DNA of 64,000 nucleotides from assembly GCA_003248965.1 (NCBI GenBank), contig QFQU01000010.1, forward strand, positions 62,001 through 126,000, given 5' to 3'. The position numbers were made by a program, and so were the translations under genes. Within the stretch, counting starts at the first letter, position 1; each line of letters begins with the position of its first letter. Shown piece after piece: positions 1 to 8,500 of this stretch. Source of the DNA: Brevundimonas sp. GTDB taxonomy: Bacteria > Pseudomonadota > Alphaproteobacteria > Caulobacterales > Caulobacteraceae. Under the pieces are notes generated by a model. The model ran no database searches and was not told the DNA's origin. It saw only the letters and a list, made by a program, of their open reading frames with translations.

Positions 1-131
1 AGACGAACTGCGTCTACTACAAGCAGACGCGCAACGGGGTGGTCGAGTTCGAGATCGACGTCCTGAACAACGTCTTCATCGTCTACGGCGTCGATCGTCG
101 GGCCGAGATCCGGGCCATCATCGGCGGCTGA
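1..131 (+). CDS. Phage major tail tube protein, C-terminal fragment (P2 FII-like)
   Basis: This is the 3' end of a gene that starts before the window; the codon phase places the first full codon at base 3. The visible 42 residues include YYKQTRNGVVEFEIDVLNN and end in an AEIRAIIGG-type tail. P2-family major tail tube proteins end with the same sort of motif (tyrosine pair, EIDxLNN, NGVDxxAExRAAIG). The protein would form the inner tube of a contractile tail, inside the sheath. Position directly before the tail chaperone agrees with the P2 gene order. The call rests on a short C-terminus plus context. Confidence 0.75.
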   Translation, partial: TNCVYYKQTRNGVVEFEIDVLNNVFIVYGVDRRAEIRAIIGG

Positions 132-133
132 CC

Positions 134-292
134 GTGTTGAACCGGCGCACTCTTCTTCTCGCCCTGCCGGCGGCCGCGCTGTTGCGCCGGCCGAACCTGG
201 ACGCCCTGCGTCCCGCGACCGCCGGGCAGGGCGTCTTCCAGGGCGGGAGCCAGTCGGCGCCGCCACATAGCTTTCGGGGAACGAGACCATGA
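134..292 (+). CDS. Possible 52-residue small protein between FII and E
   Basis: A GTG-started frame begins two bases after the FII stop codon and runs to a TGA that overlaps the ATG of the tail chaperone gene (ATGA arrangement). The N-terminus reads like a short signal or membrane segment: two arginines, then LLLALPAAALL. The rest is Pro, Gly and Ser-rich without recognisable motifs. The tight overlap with its neighbours is suggestive of a gene, but there is no clear ribosome binding site and P2 has nothing certain here. It may be only a non-coding gap that happens to be open. Function unknown. Confidence 0.25.
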   Translation: MLNRRTLLLALPAAALLRRPNLDALRPATAGQGVFQGGSQSAPPHSFRGTRP

Positions 293-654
293 GCGACACT
301 GAACTGCAGTCTGGAGACGACGAGGCGCCCGCTTTCGAACGCGGCGTCGATGACAACGGCCGCGCCTGGGTGAAGGTGCCTCTGCAGCGCCCGCTGCAGC
401 GCGCCGACAACAAGTACGATCATGTGATCGTGCGCGCGCCCCTCGGCAGCGACTATCAGGGCACCAGCCTCTCGGCCATCCACCAGGCCGACTACAACGC
501 CCTCTGCGTCGTCATCCCCCGCATCACCGAGCCTGTGATCCATAAGCAGGATCTGCAGCGCATGCCCTCCGACGACCTGGCCATGATCAGCGGAGAGGTG
601 GTCGCTTTTTTGTACACCAGGGCCCAGCGGCGGCAGCTTGGCCTGACCGAGTAG
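289..654 (+). CDS. Phage tail assembly chaperone (P2 gpE-like)
   Basis: A 121-residue protein of the phage tail assembly chaperone type (P2 E family). Such proteins coat the tape measure during tail polymerisation and are absent from the finished tail. The start is supported by a GGGGA ribosome binding site 8 bases upstream. The C-terminal third contains MPSDDLAMISGEVVAFL, the usual helical region of this family. Codons 107 and 108 (TTT TTG) form part of a slippery heptamer, so ribosomes that shift by -1 would make the longer product listed separately. The next gene is the tape measure, as expected. Confidence 0.82.
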   Translation: MSDTELQSGDDEAPAFERGVDDNGRAWVKVPLQRPLQRADNKYDHVIVRAPLGSDYQGTSLSAIHQADYNALCVVIPRITEPVIHKQDLQRMPSDDLAMISGEVVAFLYTRAQRRQLGLTE

Positions 655-794
655 AAGACGCCTACGCCGATATCGCCTTCGTTTTCGGCTGGCAGCTCTC
701 AGAGCTTCAGGCCCTGGACCTTGACCAACTAGCCCTGCACCGCGAGCGCGCGATCGCCCTCTACAATCGCGTCCACGGTCCGAAAGAAACCTGA
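289..794 (+). CDS. Frameshifted tail chaperone E-E' (programmed -1 shift)
   Basis: If ribosomes slip back one base at T TTT TTG (606-612), translation leaves the 121-residue frame after residue 108. It then continues through 60 further codons from base 612 to a TGA at 792-794, giving about 168 residues. The -1 frame is open throughout and encodes YADIAFVFGWQLSELQALDL followed by a charged helix. That matches the short GpE family of P2 (DIAxVFxWxxxEL). In P2 the same arrangement yields E and E+E' from one start codon. The ratio of the two products is thought to matter for tail length assembly. The tape measure GTG follows two bases after the stop. Confidence 0.8.
606..612 (+). promoter_or_regulatory. 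-1 ribosomal frameshift site T TTT TTG
   Basis: Six T residues followed by G sit in the correct phase: GCT (604-606), TTT (607-609), TTG (610-612). This is the X XXY YYZ pattern in which both tRNAs can re-pair one base back on TTT TTT. The -1 frame behind it is open for 60 codons and encodes a recognisable GpE domain, while the zero frame closes at 654. This directly supports a functional shift site. Confidence 0.8.
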
Positions 795-796
795 CC

Positions 797-3454
797 GTGG
801 ACAAGAACCTCCGTCTCAGCATCCTGCTCAAGGCCGGCGGCAACGCCGTCGGCTTTCTGCGGGGTGTCAAGACCGAGAGCGGCCGGACCGCCGTCGCACT
901 CAATAGCGCCAGGGAAAAGGTAGAGGCGCTTCAGCGGACGACCAAGGATGTCGGCGCATTCCGCAAGCTGGAAGCCAGCCTTTCCACAACGCGAAGCAAG
1001 GTCGAGGAGCACCGCGCCGAACTTGCGCGGTTGGGCGCCCAGATGGACGCAGCCGAGCGGCCGACCAAGAGCCTGGCTCGCGCCTTCGATCTCGAGAAGA
1101 CCAAGCTTCAGGAAGCGACCGCCAAACAGAATGCCCAGGTCAGCGCGCTGACCCAGCTGAAGACCAAGCTGGAAGGGGCGGGGGTTTCGACCCTTGCCCT
1201 CGGCGCTCATGAACGCAAGCTGGCCAGGGACCTGGAACACGCCAACGACGAACTGTCCGAACAGGCCCGCCGCATGGACCTGATCCACAGTCGCAGCGCT
1301 CGCCTGGAGAAAGCGCGCGGTCGCTATGACAAGACCCAGCAACTCGCCGGCACCATGCAGGGCGCGGGCGCGTCTGCGGTTGCGGGGGGCGTCGCCGTCG
1401 GCGCGCCGATCTTCGCCGCCTCGCGCGCCGGCATGTCGTTCGAGGACGGCATGGCCGACATCAAGAAGGTCGTGGACTTCCCGACGCCGGCCTCCTTCAA
1501 GCAGATGGAGCAGGACATCCTCGGGCTTTCGACCCGGATTCCGGTCGCCACAGAGGGACTGACCGCGATCGTAGCGGCGGCAGGGCAGGCGGGCATCGCG
1601 CGGCATGAACTGACCGCCTTCGCTGAAGACGCCGGCAAGATGGGAATCGCCTTCGACACCACGGCCGACGACGCCGGTCAGAAGATGGCGACCTGGCGAA
1701 CGGCCTTCCGTCTTAACCAGGCGGAGGTGAAGGGCCTGGCTGACCAGATCAATTACCTGGGCAACAACGGTCCGGCGAGCGCGCTTAAGATCTCGGACGT
1801 CGTAACGCGGGTGGGCGCCCTTGGCGAGGTGGCTGGCCTCTCTGCGGGACAGGTCGCGGCCTTGGGATCGACCATCGTCGGTCAGGGTGTCGAACAAGAG
1901 ATCGCCGCCACCGGCATCAAGAACACCATGTTGGCTCTCACAAAGGGGGCGGCGGCGACCAAAAGTCAGAAGGCGGCCTTCGCCGCCCTCGGACTCGAGG
2001 CCACGGACATGGCCAAACGCATGCAGACGGACGCCGGCGGCGCGATCGTGGACGTCATGTCGCGCATCTCACAGCTTTCGAAGGATCAGCAGACTTCAGT
2101 CCTGACCCAGCTGTTCGGTTCGGAATCGGTCTCGGCCATCGCGCCGCTGCTGACCAACCTCGACCAGCTCAAGACCAACTTCAGCCGCGTGGGAGACGCT
2201 ACGCTTTACGCCGGCTCGATGCAGAAGGAATACGAGGGCCGGGCGGCGACCACGTCCAATGCGGTCCTTCTCGCCAAGCAGGGCGTCAAGGCGCTCGCCA
2301 TCGAGGTCGGTTCGGCATTCCTCCCTCAGATCAAGCAGGGCGCGGCATGGCTCGGTCAGATGGCGCAGCAGGTGCGCGGTTTCGCCCAGGCCCATCCGGG
2401 CGCCATCAAGGTGCTGGGGGTTCTCATCGCCCTGATTTCGGGCGCCATGATCGTTTTCGGCGGACTGGCCATGGCGGTCGCCGCCGTTCTCGGTCCATTC
2501 GCCCTGATGCAGATGGCGATCACCCAGGTCGGACTGCTCTTCGGCGCGGGCGGCTTGCTCAGCGGCGTCGCTTCGACGGCGGGCAAGGTTTTGCCCTTTC
2601 TGGGTCGCGGTCTGATGATCGCCGGTCGCGCCTTCTTGATGTTCGGCGCAGCCGCCGCCAGGGCAGGGCTCATGCTCCTGACCAACCCGATCACCTGGGT
2701 GGTGCTGGGCATCGTCGCCGCCGTAGCTTTGCTGGCGGGCGCGGCCTACCTCATCTACCGGAATTGGGGGACGATCGGGCCTTGGCTCAGCCGGATGTGG
2801 GAGGGAATCAAGACCGGCGTCTCTAACGCCATCGGCTTTATGGGCCGCATCTTCATGAACTTCAGTCCTGTGGGGTTATTGATCGGGGCGGTCATGCGCG
2901 CCTGGCCTGCGCTTCAGGCCCTGGGTGGTCGCTTCCTCGAAATGGGGCGTCACCTGCTCACCGGCCTGGTCAACGGCGTCCTGGGCGGCATCCCGAACCT
3001 GGTCGCGGCGGTCATGCGGGCCGGCGGCGCTGTCGTGACGGCGTTCAAGCAGAAGCTCGGCATCCACTCGCCCTCGCGCGTTTTCGCCCAGCTTGGAGAC
3101 TACACAATGCAGGGCCTTGGGATCGGTCTCGGCCGGTCCGCGCGGGATCCTCTGCGTCGCATCCGCTCGGCCGCCACGGCGATAACGGCTGCGGGCGCCG
3201 TCGCCCTGGGGGCTCCGGCTCTGGCCAGTCCGCACTTCGACACCTCGCCGCGACTCGCCGCCGGCGGAGGCGCCCGCGCGTCGCGTCCGGCCGAACCCGC
3301 TGTCACTATTGGAACGCTGAACCTGAAGATCGTCCAGCGTCCGGGTGAGGACATGGAGGCCCTGGCCCGTCGTGTGGCCGAACTGATTCAAAAGCCCACA
3401 TCCGGCGGCGCTGAATACGCCGATGACGAAGAAGACTACGGCGAGGCGCCCTGA
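797..3454 (+). CDS. Phage tail tape measure protein (P2 gpT-like)
   Basis: An 885-residue protein beginning with GTG two bases after the E' stop. Tape measure proteins set tail length and pass through the tube during DNA ejection. Residues about 20-175 are charged and helical (coiled coil, many Lys, Glu and Ala). Residues about 200-420 resemble the TP901-type tape measure domain (GMSFEDGMADIKKVVDFPT, then AAAGQAGI). Strongly hydrophobic stretches at about 535-590 and 630-655 are the membrane segments typical of this family. The C-terminus contains GIHSPSRVFAQLGDYTMQGL, a motif common near the end of tape measures. The stop overlaps the U start (TGATG). Confidence 0.9.
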   Translation: MDKNLRLSILLKAGGNAVGFLRGVKTESGRTAVALNSAREKVEALQRTTKDVGAFRKLEASLSTTRSKVEEHRAELARLGAQMDAAERPTKSLARAFDLEKTKLQEATAKQNAQVSALTQLKTKLEGAGVSTLALGAHERKLARDLEHANDELSEQARRMDLIHSRSARLEKARGRYDKTQQLAGTMQGAGASAVAGGVAVGAPIFAASRAGMSFEDGMADIKKVVDFPTPASFKQMEQDILGLSTRIPVATEGLTAIVAAAGQAGIARHELTAFAEDAGKMGIAFDTTADDAGQKMATWRTAFRLNQAEVKGLADQINYLGNNGPASALKISDVVTRVGALGEVAGLSAGQVAALGSTIVGQGVEQEIAATGIKNTMLALTKGAAATKSQKAAFAALGLEATDMAKRMQTDAGGAIVDVMSRISQLSKDQQTSVLTQLFGSESVSAIAPLLTNLDQLKTNFSRVGDATLYAGSMQKEYEGRAATTSNAVLLAKQGVKALAIEVGSAFLPQIKQGAAWLGQMAQQVRGFAQAHPGAIKVLGVLIALISGAMIVFGGLAMAVAAVLGPFALMQMAITQVGLLFGAGGLLSGVASTAGKVLPFLGRGLMIAGRAFLMFGAAAARAGLMLLTNPITWVVLGIVAAVALLAGAAYLIYRNWGTIGPWLSRMWEGIKTGVSNAIGFMGRIFMNFSPVGLLIGAVMRAWPALQALGGRFLEMGRHLLTGLVNGVLGGIPNLVAAVMRAGGAVVTAFKQKLGIHSPSRVFAQLGDYTMQGLGIGLGRSARDPLRRIRSAATAITAAGAVALGAPALASPHFDTSPRLAAGGGARASRPAEPAVTIGTLNLKIVQRPGEDMEALARRVAELIQKPTSGGAEYADDEEDYGEAP

Positions 3455-3873
3455 TGCTCTTGGCGATTGGCATGTTTGTCTTCGAGGTGCCGAACGTCCT
3501 GTTCGATCAGCTCAAGCGGCGTCGCAGCTGGCGCCATCCGACCAGCGAGCGTGTCGGCGCGCGGGCCGCCAGTCAGTTCGCCGGCGTGGGTGACGACACG
3601 ATCACCCTGTCCGGCGTTCTGGCGCCTGGCGTCATGGGGCGAAAGGACGCCCTGGAAGACTTGGCGGCCATGGCCGACCAGGGCCGTTCCTGGTCCGTGG
3701 TCGACGGCGACGGGTTCATCTACGGCGCCTTCGTCATTTTGGACCTGGACGAGACGAAGCGCGAGCTCCTGGAGAATGGCCAGGCCGTCTTGATCGACTT
3801 CAGTGTCAACCTCCAGCGCGTTGACGACGACGAGGGCGACACCAGCGCTACAGGCTCGGAAGTTCGAGCATGA
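3454..3873 (+). CDS. Phage tail protein U (P2 gpU-like)
   Basis: A 139-residue protein of the P2 GpU family, a minor tail component needed for tail completion. The N-terminal pattern MLLAIGMFVFEVPNVLFDQL and the later SWSVVDGDGFIYGAFVI are typical of the family: strand-rich, with a WxxxDGxGxxxGxF core. The start overlaps the tape measure stop and the stop overlaps the D start (ATGA), so the three genes are probably translationally coupled. Length is normal for the family. Confidence 0.88.
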   Translation: MLLAIGMFVFEVPNVLFDQLKRRRSWRHPTSERVGARAASQFAGVGDDTITLSGVLAPGVMGRKDALEDLAAMADQGRSWSVVDGDGFIYGAFVILDLDETKRELLENGQAVLIDFSVNLQRVDDDEGDTSATGSEVRA

Positions 3874-4922
3874 CGGGCCAGATCGCCGCCCATGTTCAGC
3901 GCCAGGCCGTTTACGAGCTCGTCGTAGATGGCAGATCCATCGACAAGGCGGTGCGGCCCCGTCTCCACAGTCTGAGCCTTACGGAAAGGCGGGGGACCGA
4001 GGCCGATGAACTGGAGATCGTTCTGAACGACACGGACGGGAAGCTCGGGATCCCGCCGGCCGGGGCGACCGTGACCCTGAAGCTCGGATGGCTCGATCTT
4101 AGAGATGGCGCAGCGCCCGTGCTGATCGACAAAGGGTCGTTCACCGTGGATGAACGCGGTCACGCCGGGACGCCCGATCGGCTAACCATTCGAGCCAGGT
4201 CCGCCAACCTCACCCGCGCCTTCAGGACGCGGCAGACCCGTACCTGGTCGAACACCACGCTCGGGGCGGTCCTTGACGACGTCGCCGTCCGGAACGGACT
4301 GCAGGCCCGTGTAGCGGCCGACAAGGCGTCGATCGCCGTCGATCATCTGACTCAGGACAGCGAGAGCGATAGCGCTCTGTTGGCCAGGCTGGGGCGCCTC
4401 CATGACGCGGTGGCGACGATAAAGGCCGGCCGCCTGATCTTCGCCGCCATCGCTTCGGGCCAGACCGCCACGGGACAGCCTATTCCCGAAGCCCGGATAA
4501 CCCGCAGCGACGGCGACCGTCACACCTGGTCCTCGGCCGAACGGGAGAACTATTCCGGCGTCATAGCCAAATGGCGCAATCGCTCGACCAACACGAGCGG
4601 AGAGGTGGTTATCGGGTCCAGCTCCAACGCCAAGCGTCTCGGCCGCACCTATGGCAGCGAATCCTCGGCTCGCCGGGCGGCGGAGACCGAAAACACCAGG
4701 CAGGACCGCAAGGGCGCCAGGTTTTCACTCGACCTCGCCTCGGGTCGGCCGGACCTCTATCCGGATCGGAAGCTGACGGTCACGGGGTGGAAGGCCGACA
4801 TCGACAATACCGGGTGGGTGATCACCGAGGTGACGCATCAGCTGGACGCCGCCGGCGGGCTGAAGACCGCCCTGCAGATGGAAATCAACCCCAAACCCCC
4901 GTCAGCCGCCGGTGCGACATAA
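3870..4922 (+). CDS. Phage late control protein D (P2 gpD-like tail hub)
   Basis: A 350-residue member of the P2 GpD family, a tail hub or baseplate-associated protein equivalent to T4 gp27. The family name 'late control' is historical. The protein opens with a domain carrying DGRSIDKAVRPRLHSLSLTE. It then has LEIVLND and a region with TLGAVLDDVAVRNGLQARV (about residues 128-146). It ends with WVITEVTHQLDAAGGLKTAL, the usual closing strand. Length is slightly below the P2 protein (387). It follows U with a four-base overlap and is the last structural gene before ogr, exactly as in P2. Confidence 0.88.
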   Translation: MTGQIAAHVQRQAVYELVVDGRSIDKAVRPRLHSLSLTERRGTEADELEIVLNDTDGKLGIPPAGATVTLKLGWLDLRDGAAPVLIDKGSFTVDERGHAGTPDRLTIRARSANLTRAFRTRQTRTWSNTTLGAVLDDVAVRNGLQARVAADKASIAVDHLTQDSESDSALLARLGRLHDAVATIKAGRLIFAAIASGQTATGQPIPEARITRSDGDRHTWSSAERENYSGVIAKWRNRSTNTSGEVVIGSSSNAKRLGRTYGSESSARRAAETENTRQDRKGARFSLDLASGRPDLYPDRKLTVTGWKADIDNTGWVITEVTHQLDAAGGLKTALQMEINPKPPSAAGAT

Positions 4923-4932
4923 GGAAACGGTT

Positions 4933-4975
4933 GCCGAACCTCTAACCTCCAGTTTTTCAGGCGGTGAGGCTCGGC
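4933..4975 (+). terminator. Hairpin after the tail operon, possible terminator
   Basis: GCCGAACCTC (4933-4942) pairs with GAGGCTCGGC (4966-4975) with one G-T pair, and an inner ACCTCC/GGCGGT segment extends the stem. It lies 11 bases after the D stop codon. The bases that follow (ATTTC) are not a strong U-run, so it may act as a weak terminator or an mRNA 3' end stabiliser. Confidence 0.4.
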
Positions 4976-5114
4976 ATTTCTGATATGGAACAAACCGGGG
5001 CTGTTCACAGGATCGAAGATGCACACTCAGAAGGGTGAACTTTCGGCTGGGCGCTTTAGCTCGGACAACCAACCCTCGTCCTTCGCCAAGCCGCGAAGCC
5101 GGCATGGCGGCTCG

Positions 5115-5366
5115 ATGAAAATCCGCTGTCCACACTGCCAGGCAGTCGCCGCCATACGGACAAGCCGGCCATGGACGCCGGTCTTCAGAGAGATCAGGCT
5201 TCAGTGCACCGATGTGGATTGTGGTGCGACCTACGTCGCTTCGCTGACCATCGACCGGATGCTGGTCAGCAGCCAGAAGCCGAACCCGCGCGTCCGAATT
5301 CCCCAGGGATACGCAGTGCCACGGCCGGCGAATGACGACACGCAGCAGGAAGCCGCCGCTCTCTAA
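5115..5366 (+). CDS. ogr: Ogr/Delta-like zinc-finger late gene activator
   Basis: An 83-residue protein starting MKIRCPHC. Four cysteines lie at residues 5, 8, 31 and 36 (C-X2-C ... C-X4-C), followed by GATYVASLTIDRML. This is the Ogr/Delta zinc finger pattern of P2 and P4, small activators that bring host RNA polymerase to phage late promoters. A longer reading from 5019 adds 32 residues unlike any Ogr, so the internal ATG is preferred because the finger then begins at residue 5. The C-terminal 30 residues are Pro and Arg-rich and not part of the finger. It lies between D and the attachment scar as in P2. Confidence 0.85.
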   Translation: MKIRCPHCQAVAAIRTSRPWTPVFREIRLQCTDVDCGATYVASLTIDRMLVSSQKPNPRVRIPQGYAVPRPANDDTQQEAAAL

Positions 5367-5372
5367 AGCCTG

Positions 5373-5390
5373 GTCCCCGGAAAGTCCCCG
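5373..5390. repeat. Two GTCCCCG direct repeats 11 bases apart near the att scar
   Basis: GTCCCCG occurs at 5373-5379 and again at 5384-5390, one helical turn apart, between ogr and the tRNA fragment. Phage integrases of the P2 type bind short direct repeats (arm sites) flanking the core, so these could be such sites. Only the sequence repeat itself is seen; the role is inferred. Confidence 0.3.
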
Positions 5391-5476
5391 AGAATGGCTT
5401 ATTTTTGCGGGAACAAATCCGGAAACCTGAGAAGCGAAAAGGCAAGAAAGACAGTATCCTAGCCGCAGACCCGCTT

Positions 5477-5522
5477 GTTTACACCGAGAGGGTCGGCGGT
5501 TCGAACCCGTCGCCGCCTACCA
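5477..5522 (+). other. Prophage attachment scar: 3' end of tRNA-Val(TAC)
   Basis: The last 46 bases of a tRNA gene are present without its 5' half. They hold an anticodon loop TTTACAC (anticodon TAC, valine), the 3' anticodon strand CGAGA, and a five-base T stem GGCGG/CCGTC closing a TTCGAAC loop. The acceptor strand GCCGCCT, discriminator A and CCA (5520-5522) complete it. No D arm or matching acceptor strand AGGCGGC is found upstream, so this is not a complete gene. Tail-side prophage ends commonly carry such a copy because the phage integrates within the tRNA 3' end. A complete tRNA-Val with the same 3' sequence is expected beyond base 1. Confidence 0.75.
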
Positions 5523-5530
5523 AAACAAAA

Positions 5531-5560
5531 GGCCGCCGGAGCGATCCGGCGGCCTTTGTC
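5531..5560. terminator. Strong rho-independent terminator behind the tRNA scar
   Basis: GGCCGCCGGA (5531-5540) and TCCGGCGGCC (5545-5554) form a perfect 10-base-pair stem with a GCGA loop, followed by TTTGTCT. On the other strand the flanking AAAACAAAA gives a T-rich tail too. It can therefore serve both the tRNA side and the convergent autotransporter gene ending at 5580. Confidence 0.85.
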
Positions 5561-5579
5561 TGTTTCGATCCCGGGCGGA

Positions 5580-8500
5580 TCAGAAGCGGAAGCTGGCCCG
5601 CAGCAGCAGCGAATAGCGGACATAGTCCTCGAGCAGTTCCGCGTCGCCGGTCAGCGACAACATGCCCAGTTCGTTGCCAAAGTTCAGGCGGAAGCCCAGG
5701 ATCGGGCCGCCGCCCTCGATGGCGTCCGGCGTCAGGGTGAAGGCCTGGCCGCCGCTGGCGAAGCGGGCGATGGTTTCGCCGGCGTCGACCGAGATGTTCT
5801 GGCGATAACCGATGCGCAACTCGGGCCGCAGCCAGCCGTTGCGGCCGAAGCCATAGCCGATGTTCATCGCCGCGACCGCCGAAAAGATGTGGCTGTCGCG
5901 CGAATCGATGTCGAGGTCGAAGCCGTCGCCGCCGCCCTTTTCGGAGCGCGCGCCTTCCGACAGGCGGAAGTACTCGGCGTAAACCTCGGGCCGGACGTTC
6001 AGCCGGCCGAAATTGCGCTCATACGACGCGCCGCCCGCGGCGGCGGCTGTCCAGCCGTGCCAGTCGGACTTGTTGTTCAGATAGACGCCGTCGGCGACCA
6101 GGGACCTGTCGGCGCTGAAGCTGGCGTAACCGCCCGCCGCGCGGGCCCAGGTCGTCCAGTACTGGCCTTGGGCGCGCCAGTAGAGGCCCAACTCCAGAAG
6201 ATTGGCCGACAGCACCTCTTCGGCTTCGGCCTCGGGGTCCTTGATGTCGGACGAGGTGAAGGCGGCCGAGACGCCGATGGCGCCCAGGCTCGTGCCCTTT
6301 TCGACGCCGCCGGCCACGCCGAAGCCTTCGGAGCGGAAACCGTAGGAATCCGTCTTGTCCTTGTCGGCGTAGAAGTTGATTTCCTGAACCCAGGCGCTGG
6401 TCTCGCCCGGCGCGGCCGTGGCGTTACGTCCCGTCAAGGCGCGGGTCACGGCGTCGACGCCTGCGGACAGAGACATCAGCGGACCGCCCGAATGGTCGGG
6501 CAGCATCTGCTCATAGGCGTCCATAAAGTCGTCGCGGTCGGTCTGGCGCAGGAAAAGGTTGCGGACCGTTTCGTTAGCTCCGAGTGCCGCGTAGACAGCG
6601 TCGAAGGCGGAGGCCTCAACCTTGATCATACCGGCTTCGGAGGCGGTGCGGCGCCGCGCATCGACATAAACCGTCCCTGCAGCCTGATCGACACCACTTT
6701 GAACGACGTACAGATAGGGCGAATTCTTCGAGAGCAACGACTGATCAATTTGGCCGACGTTCAGCGTGCCGGCAGTGATGACGTTGAACCGCTCCGGGCC
6801 GTCGAGCAGAGAGGCGAAGCGCACCCCCAAGTTCGCGCCTGTCGCCAGTGTGGCCGTGCCGCTGACGTTAAAGCCGCCTGCACTGTTGGCGTTGGGATCG
6901 ACGGTGACGATCAACGTGCCGTCTGCGCTGACGTTCAGGTTCGAGATGTTGGTCGTGGTCGTTTGCGTGGCGTTTAGCGTACCTTTCGACAGGTTGATGT
7001 CGAGAAGGCCGTCGCTGTTCTTGATCGCCCCCGTTACGGAAGCGCCTCCCGAGATGTTGAGCCGGTCGGCGCCGGCGCCAAAGTCGATATCGCCCAAGAC
7101 GACGCCGTTCTCGATATTGACGGTGTCCGCGCCCGAACCTAGCAGGATGGAGCCGACGATCGCGGGCTCTTTCGTGTCGGGTACGCCGTCACCGTCGGTA
7201 TCCGTTTCGGTACTGCCGGAGGCGGCCGAGATGCCGTACTGACGCAAGGTGACGCCGGTAGTGTTGGCGGACAGATCGATCGCTGCGACCTTGCCGTCGA
7301 CGGCGGTCGTGTCGGTGTTGTCGGCGACCAGGGAGGCGATGATCGAGCCCGCGTTCGACAGCTGGTTCAACGTACCGGATTGGTCGCGGATGGCGGCGGC
7401 TGAGCCGTGATTGCCGCCGAAGGATGCGACGATGTTGCCGGTGTTCGCCAGGCTTTGAACATTGGCGCCCAGGCCGAGCAGGATGGCGGTTGAGGACTGG
7501 GTTCCGCTGCCGGAAGCGACGGATTGAATGTTTCCTGTGTTGACGATGGCGGGAGCGTTGACGCCCGATCCGACCCAGACGGCGGTGGCGTTTGCGCCAA
7601 GCGCGGTCGAGGTGACGCCGCCTTCGTTGCGAACTCCACCAGCAACTGTGACCGCTTGACCGCCATCCACGCCCAGCTGAAGCGCGCGGGACTCGACTCC
7701 GGCGTACACTCCCGAGCCGGTGATCGTGCCACGATTGATGAGGCCATAGGCCGCGTCGCCCGTTCCGACCGCGCCCAGCGTCACGCTGTTGGTCGTCGAG
7801 CCGATCAGCAGGGCGGGCGCGCCGCCATAGGACGTGAGGGAGGCCGTCGATTCGCTGGCGTCGGGAATGCCGTCGCCGTCGCGATCAGGATCATCGCGGT
7901 TCTTGATGCCGTCGCCGTCGTCGTCCTCGTCGCCGTTCTTGACGCCGTTGTTGTTGTCGTCGCCATCGATGCCAGCCGAGGAATAGGTGGGGCCGGTGTC
8001 CAAAAGAACGCCGCCAGCGATGTTGGCGGCGACCCGGACGGCCGGCCCGCCCTGAAGCAGATCGTCGGGGTCCAGTTCGTCGAGGAACAGGGTCGTCGCG
8101 TTGTCGTATGTTCCGGTGGCGGGGCGAGCCGGCGGCGGGGTCGTATAACGGTATCCCGTGGCGACGACGTTGGAATGGATCTTCAGCGCGCCGCCGACGT
8201 CGCCCTCGATGGACACGCCGGTTGCGTTGGCGCCCAGGGCCGAGATGGTGCCGGCGAGATCGACCTTGCCGGAAATCGGACCCGTCGTGCGGATGGCGGC
8301 GCTGTTGTCGCCGGTGACGCGCACGGTCCCAAAGCTTTGCAGCTTGCCGTTCAGGGCGGATTCTACGGACAGGCCGTAGGAGTTGTTGCCCTCGACCGTG
8401 ATCGATCCGGTGGGTTCGATCAACACATTGCCCGTAAAGGGCGAGCCGCCGACCAGACGGACGCCGTAGCGGTTCGTCCCCGTGGCGAAGGGACCGTCCA

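Larger units (their letters stand above)
1..5522 (+). mobile_element. Right end of a P2-like prophage (tail operon to attachment site)
   Basis: The genes read in the P2 tail order: tube protein FII, tail chaperone E with frameshift extension, tape measure T, U, D, then the late activator Ogr. In phage P2, ogr lies beside attP with int on the other side, so an integrated copy has ogr at one end and int at the other. Here ogr is followed within about 110 bases by a truncated tRNA-Val 3' end, which fits that prophage boundary. Head, baseplate, lysis and integrase genes would lie left of base 1 and are not visible, so whether the element is intact cannot be judged. Base composition is close to the host's. 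Confidence 0.8.

Noticed and set aside
5019..5114. N-terminal extension of Ogr by 32 residues
   Set aside because: The zinc finger of Ogr proteins starts within the first few residues; the extension has no family resemblance.
5460..5522. Complete tRNA-Val gene
   Set aside because: No D arm or matching acceptor 5' strand exists upstream; only the part from the anticodon arm to CCA is present.
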